From Lewinellaceae bacterium (lineage in GTDB: Bacteria > Bacteroidota > Bacteroidia > Chitinophagales > Saprospiraceae), in assembly GCA_020636025.1 (NCBI GenBank), contig JACJYQ010000001.1, positions 620,001 to 684,000 of the forward strand: a stretch of DNA of 64,000 nt, in the 5' to 3' direction. The position numbers and the translations under genes are program-made. Positions within the stretch are counted from its first letter, which is position 1. Every line of letters starts with the position of its first letter. The notes under the pieces are model-generated. The model was not told the DNA's origin. It saw only the letters and a program-made list of their open reading frames with translations, and ran no database searches. This document shows, piece by piece, positions 58,368 to 64,000 of the stretch.

Positions 58368-60956
58368 TTAATTATCTATCGGCTTGGCTTTTCCTTTTGT
58401 CCTGCCTTTCGGCTTTGGCTTGGCCTTTGCTTTGCCTTCAAAATCGATCACTATGCCATCCTTGGCCTCATTTAAGCTGGCAATCAATGAGGCATTTTCC
58501 TCAGGACTATTGTTCAATATGAATTCTGCCAACGGATCCTCAACATATTTTTGAATGGCCCTGTGCAATGGTCTTGCACCAAACTGAGGGTCATATCCCT
58601 TATCAGCCACAAACTCCTTGGCATCATCACTCAAAGTCAATGAAAATTTCATGGTTTTGAGTCGTGTCATCAGACTTGCCAGTGCATTGTCGATGATCTT
58701 GAATATCTCTTCACGACCCAATGAATTGAACACCATAACATCATCGATCCTGTTCAGGAACTCGGGAGAAAAGGTTTTCTTTAATGCGTTCTGAATGACC
58801 ACCTTAGAGTGCTCTTCAGCAGCTTCCATCCGCGCCTGAGTAGCAAAGCCCACACCTTGTCCGAAGTCTTTCAACTGCCGAACACCAATGTTTGAAGTCA
58901 TGATGATCAAGGTATTTTTGAAATCAACTTTACGACCCAGGCCGTCTGTCAATTGACCATCGTCAAGCACCTGAAGTAGAATGTTGAAAACATCAGGGTG
59001 TGCTTTTTCAATTTCGTCAAGTAATACAACTGAGTACGGCTTCCTTCTAACTTTTTCAGTTAATTGTCCACCTTCTTCGTATCCAACATATCCTGGAGGA
59101 GCACCAATTAAACGGCTGACAGAAAACTTCTCCATATACTCTGACATATCCATTCTGATAAGTGAATCTTCAGAATCAAAGAGGTAACGTGCAAGTGCGC
59201 GCGCCAATTCAGTTTTTCCCACACCGGTAGGCCCCAGGAATATAAAGGAACCAACAGGCTTCTTCGGATCTTTCAATCCTACACGGTTACGCTGTATGGC
59301 TTTTGCAAGCTTGGCGATGGCCTCATCCTGCCCAATGACCATTTTCTTTAAATCATCAGACATGGAAACAAGCTTCTTGCTTTCGCTTTGGCCAACTTTC
59401 CTCACTGGAATTCCAGTCATCATGGCCACCACTTCAGCAATATCTTCTTCATTTACCGGATACCGGGTAACCTTACTCTCTTCTTCCCATTCCATTTTAG
59501 CAAATTCAAGCTGACGCACCAATTTGCTTTCCTGATCGCGCAGGTTGGCAGCATTTTCATAATCCTGACTCTTAACCGCGTGATTCTTCTGCACTTTCAC
59601 CTCTTCAATCTGGGCTTCCAGTTCTTCAATGTGTTTGGGAACAATGATGTTTTTCAAATGTACCCTGGCACCAACCTCATCCAATACATCAATAGCCTTA
59701 TCAGGCAGGAAACGATCAGTGATATATCGGTCGCTGAGACGTACACAATCCTTTATGGCTTCATCGCTATAGGTTACGTTGTGAAACTCCTCGTAACGCG
59801 ATTGAATGTTTTGTAGAATTACAATGGTATCTTCCTGACTTGGTGGTTCTACCATTACCTTTTGGAAACGGCGATCCAATGCCCCGTCTTTCTCAATGTA
59901 TTGGCGATATTCATCAAGAGTAGAAGCGCCGATACACTGTAATTCACCTCTTGCGAGCGCTGGCTTAAAGATGTTGGAAGCATCAAGAGAACCTGTTGCA
60001 CCACCGGCACCCACCATGGTATGAATCTCGTCAATGAACAAGATCACATCCCTGTGTTTTTCTAACTCAGTCATGATCGCCTTAATACGCTCTTCAAACT
60101 GACCACGGTATTTTGTACCGGCTACCAAAGCAGCCAGGTCCAACATAACGAGGCGCTTGTTAAACAGGGTACGACTCACTTTTTTCTGTTGAATACGCAA
60201 TGCCAAACCTTCCACAATGGCAGTTTTACCAACGCCAGGCTCACCAATCAAAATAGGATTGTTCTTTTTCCGACGGCTCAGGATTTGGCTTACACGCTCA
60301 ATTTCGCTTTCGCGACCAATAATCGGGTCGAGCTTGCCTTCTTCAGCCAACTTGGTAATATCTCGGCCAAAATTGTCAAGCACAGGAGTTTTGCTTTTTT
60401 CCTGTCTTTTTTGTCCGCCCTGATATCCTCGACTGCGTTCTTCTTCTTCCTCAAATTCACCGGCGCCTTCTGCCTGGTCAAACAAGTTTGGATGGCTTAG
60501 GTCCTGTTCGGACTTTACGTATTCCAGTTCTTTCTTGAAAGAATCGTAATCAACATCGAATTCATTCAGCAATTTAGCAGCTATGGTATCCGGATGCTTC
60601 AACAGCGACAACATAAGATGTTCCGGATGTACTTCATCACTTCTCATCATTTTTGCTTCTACGAATGTAGCTTTCAGTACACGTTGAGTTTGAGTAGTTA
60701 CGGTACACTCACCCACATAAAGATTTTCTGCAGGAGGATACGAACTATATCTGGGGATTGTTTTTTCGAGCCTTTTTTTCAGATCATGCACGTCAACCAG
60801 TAAGGCTTCGAGCACCCGAACAGGAAGACTGTCCCGTTCGGAAATGATGCCTAATAACAAATGCTCAACCCCAACATAATCATGACCAAGGCGCCTGGCT
60901 TCCAATCCGCTCTGGTTGATTATTTGCTTTACTACAGGGGAAAATTTCTTGTTCAT
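58368..60956 (-). CDS. clpC: ATP-dependent Clp protease ATP-binding subunit ClpC
   Basis: An 862-residue AAA+ unfoldase. Double Clp-N repeats (1-150), a linker, AAA-1 (GEPGVGKTAIVEG), a coiled middle domain holding a UVR-like motif (KSQDYENAANLRDQESKLV), AAA-2 (GPTGVGKTELARA) and a D2-small domain (DPQFGARPLHRAI). It unfolds proteins for ClpP and is often heat- or stress-induced. An unusual Lys/Pro-rich basic tail (about 840-862) extends past the normal end. First gene of the clpC-patatin unit. Confidence 0.96.
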   Translation of the reverse strand: MNKKFSPVVKQIINQSGLEARRLGHDYVGVEHLLLGIISERDSLPVRVLEALLVDVHDLKKRLEKTIPRYSSYPPAENLYVGECTVTTQTQRVLKATFVEAKMMRSDEVHPEHLMLSLLKHPDTIAAKLLNEFDVDYDSFKKELEYVKSEQDLSHPNLFDQAEGAGEFEEEEERSRGYQGGQKRQEKSKTPVLDNFGRDITKLAEEGKLDPIIGRESEIERVSQILSRRKKNNPILIGEPGVGKTAIVEGLALRIQQKKVSRTLFNKRLVMLDLAALVAGTKYRGQFEERIKAIMTELEKHRDVILFIDEIHTMVGAGGATGSLDASNIFKPALARGELQCIGASTLDEYRQYIEKDGALDRRFQKVMVEPPSQEDTIVILQNIQSRYEEFHNVTYSDEAIKDCVRLSDRYITDRFLPDKAIDVLDEVGARVHLKNIIVPKHIEELEAQIEEVKVQKNHAVKSQDYENAANLRDQESKLVRQLEFAKMEWEEESKVTRYPVNEEDIAEVVAMMTGIPVRKVGQSESKKLVSMSDDLKKMVIGQDEAIAKLAKAIQRNRVGLKDPKKPVGSFIFLGPTGVGKTELARALARYLFDSEDSLIRMDMSEYMEKFSVSRLIGAPPGYVGYEEGGQLTEKVRRKPYSVVLLDEIEKAHPDVFNILLQVLDDGQLTDGLGRKVDFKNTLIIMTSNIGVRQLKDFGQGVGFATQARMEAAEEHSKVVIQNALKKTFSPEFLNRIDDVMVFNSLGREEIFKIIDNALASLMTRLKTMKFSLTLSDDAKEFVADKGYDPQFGARPLHRAIQKYVEDPLAEFILNNSPEENASLIASLNEAKDGIVIDFEGKAKAKPKPKGRTKGKAKPIDN

Positions 60957-61327
60957 CGAATGAAAAATTGTTCGGTACTATCTTAACGGCCTTGCACAAA
61001 TATTGGTTTGAGCCACCTTCAAAAATTTCCGAAATTCTAAATCTGATACAATGTTATGTTATTCTGCCTTTATTGTAGCCATCTGAGGTATAGACTTTAA
61101 CATTTTTTTCGGCTCAATGTTCCAATACTTCCAAAATCGGCAAATAAGGAGAATATTTGTGCCCGATTTATTGAAAAAACAATGCCACCTTTTTTCAACT
61201 GACTCATTGGCAGATAAATCCTGAGATGCTTTTTTGAAAAACACATGAGCTTCCGTTACATTTGCGGCTGAACAAGTTGGGACAGCCCAATGTTTTTTAT
61301 CTGCATTTATTTGAAATTCAAATATTT
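60957..61327. other. 371-bp divergent region between clpC and the STAS gene
   Basis: It contains the exact STAS promoter match (61234-61264). For clpC, a minus-strand AATATTTG (61004-60997) is one mismatch from the -7 box, but its TTG is only 15 nt away. A 61-codon minus ORF (61059-61244) has no coding character. No heat-shock-type CIRCE repeat was recognised. Confidence 0.55.
61234..61264 (+). promoter_or_regulatory. Promoter of the STAS gene
   Basis: TTG (61234-61236), a 20-nt spacer and an exact TACATTTG (61257-61264), with a leader of about 57 nt. This box favours the start at 61328 over the earlier ATG at 61262. Confidence 0.75.
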
Positions 61328-61708
61328 ATGAAATATCGTCTCGATAAACAAGAGCAGTACGCCATACTTACGTTGGAGGAGGAAAATCTAAATTCAACCT
61401 TTGCTCCAGCCCTGAAAAGTGATTTAATTGTATTTAGCCAGGAAGGAATAAAGAATTTCATTCTGGATCTTTCTCAAGTAAAATATGTAGACAGCAGTGG
61501 ACTTAGCGCCATTTTGACAGGTCACCGCTTGTGGAAAGATCATGGAACATTTGTTCTGGCCGGTGAATTACAACCTATGGTCACCAAGCTAATTGAAATT
61601 TCCCGCCTTGAAACCATTTTAGTTATGATCCCAACTGTTAGTGAAGCCATTGATTATGTCATGATGGAGGAATTGGAAAGGGAACTCCACGATGGCACCA
61701 AACAATAA
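61328..61708 (+). CDS. STAS domain protein (anti-sigma factor antagonist-like)
   Basis: A 126-residue single STAS domain: LNSTFAPALKSDLIVF, the phospho-site region DLSQVKYVDSSGLSAIL (Ser pair after Asp) and LIEISRLETILVMIPTVSEAIDYV. Such proteins bind or release an anti-sigma factor or act in stressosome-like switches depending on Ser phosphorylation. No kinase or sigma factor adjoins it. It stands alone upstream of the NYN gene. Confidence 0.88.
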   Translation: MKYRLDKQEQYAILTLEEENLNSTFAPALKSDLIVFSQEGIKNFILDLSQVKYVDSSGLSAILTGHRLWKDHGTFVLAGELQPMVTKLIEISRLETILVMIPTVSEAIDYVMMEELERELHDGTKQ

Positions 61709-61977
61709 TATAATCTATTAACTCTGTTTTAATAAGTGGTTTTTCCACGGATTTTGATAAAATTTAGAAAGTAAAATCGAACGAGATTTTGCCTGCTTAC
61801 CATTTGGTAGGATTTTTTTTGCAAGTAAAATTATATTGAAAACCAGTTATTTACGACCCTATATTTTGCAAGTAGTTAATTTATCCTGTCTATAGTTTTC
61901 AAGATTTATCAATTTCCGGAAACAGGAAACTGCTGCGCCTTAGATTTTACCATTTAAGGTGAAGAAATCTCCATTCA

Positions 61978-62904
61978 ATGTCTGACAATCAGAACAAGTT
62001 GACACGTATTGGTGTCTTTTACGACGGTAATTATTTTTTACATGTTTCAAATTATTACGCCTACCACCACCAAAGGCGAGCAAGAATCAGCATAGCGGGT
62101 CTACATGAATTTGTCCGATATAAATTAGCTGATGAAGAAAACAAGGATGTCCATCTTTGTCAAATAGTAGATGCTCATTATTTTAGAGGTCGACTAACCG
62201 CTCAGGAAGCCAGCAACGAAGGAAACCGGCTATATTACGATCGCCTTTTTGATGATATCCTGATGATGGAGGGCGTTACAACACATTATCTACCTGTGCG
62301 CACCATTCAGGGGTACCGGCAAGAACGAGGAATTGATGTTTGGATGGCCCTTGAAGCATACGAACTTGCACTGCATAAGCAGTTTGACGTAATAGTATTG
62401 ATCGCCTCTGATAGCGATTTTGTGCCTCTTGTTAGAAAACTACACACCCTTGGGGTTAAAGTCATGTTGATGGCCTGGGATTACGAATACTATGATGAGG
62501 AAGGCCGTCGACGAACAACCGTGACTTCTCAGGAATTGTGGGAAGAGGTTACCTATCCAATGGCCATGCAGAAATCGATAGACGAAGGCGATGACAGCTC
62601 TTTTGATGTTCGCAAGCTATTTGTGGAACGAAAACGAGTATTCCCTGAACCAGAAGTTGTGGCAGTAGCTGAAGACGGAGAAGTCATGAGCAGTACAGTA
62701 TTCAGCCTCAAGGATGGATATGGTTTTATCAGTTATCCGCAAACCAATAATTTGTTTTTCCACTTTTCATTTTTGGTGGATACTGACTTCAATGATTTGC
62801 GGGAAGGTGATAATGTAGAGTTTACGCTTAGCGAAAATGATCAGGGAGAACCAATTGCCAGAAATGTTAGATTGGTAAGCAGTCCAAGTCTGGAGAAGGA
62901 ATAA
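61978..62904 (+). CDS. NYN-domain ribonuclease fused to a cold-shock domain
   Basis: A 308-residue fusion. Residues 8-195 are a NYN (PIN-like) nuclease domain with acidic residues Asp16 (VFYDGNYF), Asp120 (RGIDVWMALEA) and Asp145/Asp147 (ASDSDFVPLV). Residues about 238-300 form a cold-shock/S1-like RNA-binding domain with RNP1 KDGYGFI (245-251) and RNP2 LFFHFS (259-264). It is probably a cytoplasmic RNA-cutting enzyme with its own RNA-binding module. The helicase gene starts 36 nt downstream, so the two look like an RNA-processing operon. Confidence 0.9.
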   Translation: MSDNQNKLTRIGVFYDGNYFLHVSNYYAYHHQRRARISIAGLHEFVRYKLADEENKDVHLCQIVDAHYFRGRLTAQEASNEGNRLYYDRLFDDILMMEGVTTHYLPVRTIQGYRQERGIDVWMALEAYELALHKQFDVIVLIASDSDFVPLVRKLHTLGVKVMLMAWDYEYYDEEGRRRTTVTSQELWEEVTYPMAMQKSIDEGDDSSFDVRKLFVERKRVFPEPEVVAVAEDGEVMSSTVFSLKDGYGFISYPQTNNLFFHFSFLVDTDFNDLREGDNVEFTLSENDQGEPIARNVRLVSSPSLEKE

Positions 62905-62940
62905 GCAGACAATCCTATATCCGATCCACAACATGCTAAC

Positions 62941-64000
62941 ATGAAATTTGAGGATTACAGAATAGCCCCCGAGATAAAACAGAATCTTGCTGATCTCGGG
63001 TTTATAAGACCAACTGATATTCAATATCGGGCTATTGGAAGTATTCTCAAAAATGAAGATGTGTTGGCCATAGCCCAAACAGGAACCGGTAAAACGGCAG
63101 CTTTTGCCATTCCCATACTGCATTTGCTAAAACATGGATCGGGGCGAAAAAAAGAGCCTGGTGTAAAATGTCTGGTAATGGTACCGACGCGGGAGTTGGC
63201 CTTGCAGATCACAGATGTATTTAACACCATTGGAAAAAATACGGGCATTAAAGCTTTTGCCTTGTTTGGCGGAGTAGATCAAAATCCTCAAATAAGCAAG
63301 CTGGAAACCGGTGTGGATATCCTGATCACTACGCCTGGTCGAATGTTTGATTTGGCCAGTCAAGGACACCTCATACTTGACAGAATTAAGATATTGGTGT
63401 TGGATGAAGCAGATCGCATGTTAGACCTTGGTTTTCTAAAGGACATCACAGATTTATCGAAAAGGATCCCTCGCTCGCGTCAGACTTTGTTTTTTTCTGC
63501 CACTATTAATGATCACATCAAAAAACTGGCTTATTCTCTTGTCCGTAATGCCATAAGGATCCAGATATCGCCCAAAGATCCCGTTTCCAAAAACATCAAT
63601 CATTCCGTTGCTTTCATTTCCATGGATGACAAGCGGTTTTTCCTGGAAAGGATGATCCGTGAAAATGCAGACAATAAGATACTTGTCTTTGTACGAACCA
63701 AAGTGAGAGCTGAGCGAGTTTTGAAGGCACTTGAGCGTGTTTCAATAGAAAGCCTGACCATACACGGAGACAAGGATCAGGCTGCCAGGCTTTCAGCGCT
63801 TAAACAATTTCGGGAAGGAAATGTAAAAGTGTTGATCGCTACGGATGTAAGCGCCCGCGGCATTGACATACCCGATGTGGATTTTGTGGTAAATTACGAT
63901 CTGCCAGATGTAGCTGAGAACTACGTCCATAGGGTAGGGCGCACAGGAAGGGGAAAGAAGAAAGGCATGGCCTTTTCATTCTGTAGTCCGGAAGAAAAAC
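62941..64000 (+). CDS. DEAD-box RNA helicase, RhlE-type (cut by window end)
   Basis: The first 353 codons are present and the frame runs off the window. Motifs read from the sequence: Q motif TDIQYRAI, I AQTGTGKT, Ia PTRELALQI, II VLDEADRMLD, III FSAT, IV LVFVRT, V DVSARGIDIP and VI YVHRVGRTGRG. RhlE-type helicases unwind short RNA duplexes in ribosome assembly and RNA decay. The start is ATG 62941 (MKFEDYRIAPEI). It follows the NYN/cold-shock gene closely. Confidence 0.93.
   Translation, partial: MKFEDYRIAPEIKQNLADLGFIRPTDIQYRAIGSILKNEDVLAIAQTGTGKTAAFAIPILHLLKHGSGRKKEPGVKCLVMVPTRELALQITDVFNTIGKNTGIKAFALFGGVDQNPQISKLETGVDILITTPGRMFDLASQGHLILDRIKILVLDEADRMLDLGFLKDITDLSKRIPRSRQTLFFSATINDHIKKLAYSLVRNAIRIQISPKDPVSKNINHSVAFISMDDKRFFLERMIRENADNKILVFVRTKVRAERVLKALERVSIESLTIHGDKDQAARLSALKQFREGNVKVLIATDVSARGIDIPDVDFVVNYDLPDVAENYVHRVGRTGRGKKKGMAFSFCSPEEK

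Noticed and set aside
61059..61244. 61-codon minus-strand ORF upstream of clpC
   Set aside because: No domain, no promoter, and it lies across the STAS promoter; likely chance.
1..64000. CRISPR array, prophage, rRNA operon or full insertion sequence
   Set aside because: No regularly spaced direct repeats, phage structural genes, rRNA stretches or transposase genes were recognised.

Overview
The window looks like chromosome from a member of the Bacteroidota, most likely a Saprospiria/Saprospiraceae-type bacterium. The sequence basis is: type IX secretion (T9SS) C-terminal sorting domains on at least five proteins; one gliding-motility-associated (CHU_C) C-terminus; a bacillithiol-type YtxJ protein; the TPR/DUF4292/EnvC-like cluster; an etfB-etfA-bifunctional-nuclease cluster; and repeated matches to the Bacteroidota promoter form TTG-N(about 16-24)-TAnnTTTG. 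The family-level placement is a guess. No rRNA, CRISPR array, prophage or complete insertion sequence was seen.

Layout. 1-5086: an AP2/HNH-like protein, a divergent GH13 protein, a tiny lipoprotein with ytxJ, and two tandem plsC-type acyltransferases. 5101-5213: tRNA-Arg(CCG) and its terminator. 5246-8972: a four-gene run with a beta-phosphoglucomutase-like protein, a lipoprotein, a GH13 lipoprotein and a GT9 transferase. 8969-14670 (minus): cutA, hmgA, mnmH, a C39-peptidase ABC exporter, a DUF1573 lipoprotein and a small lipoprotein. 14900-16231: purB. 16357-25239 (minus): two DUF1800-DUF1501 pairs with a CHU_C protein between them. 25537-30554 (minus): an Asp-box T9SS protein, a double ABC ATPase and ribonuclease D. 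30631-33095: a TolC-type channel and a membrane fusion protein with no pump. 33207-38716: a beta-propeller protein, an EEP-family hydrolase flanked by direct repeats, and Tex. 38854-43154: a secreted endonuclease I, a Coq4-like membrane protein, and an EnvC-like/DUF4292/TPR cluster. 43325-48987: etfBA, a bifunctional nuclease, a GH18 enzyme, a glycosylasparaginase-type amidase and an MBL hydrolase. 49018-51729: a small conserved protein, a beta-barrel, a carboxypeptidase-regulatory-like protein and a secreted alpha/beta hydrolase. 51952-60956 (minus): a 7TMR-DISM histidine kinase, a giant FG-GAP lipoprotein, a patatin and ClpC. 61328-64000: a STAS protein, a NYN/cold-shock fusion and a truncated RhlE-type helicase.

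The genes point to a heterotroph that exports many enzymes through Sec or Tat and T9SS, with alpha-glucan use (two GH13 proteins plus a sugar phosphomutase homologue), tyrosine breakdown (hmgA) and possible N-glycan breakdown (GH18 with glycosylasparaginase).

The most unusual signals are these. Every convergent gene junction with a gap carries a large palindrome, and three palindromes at gene 3' ends are built from 7- or 8-bp tandem units. A MITE-like palindrome lies at 51724-51892, with a possible solo end at 39981. The beta-phosphoglucomutase homologue has Asn in place of the catalytic nucleophile Asp. A lipoprotein with a predicted mature part of only 12 residues sits beside ytxJ. The DUF1501 proteins carry both Tat-like and T9SS signals. 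A NYN nuclease is fused to a cold-shock domain next to an RNA helicase.
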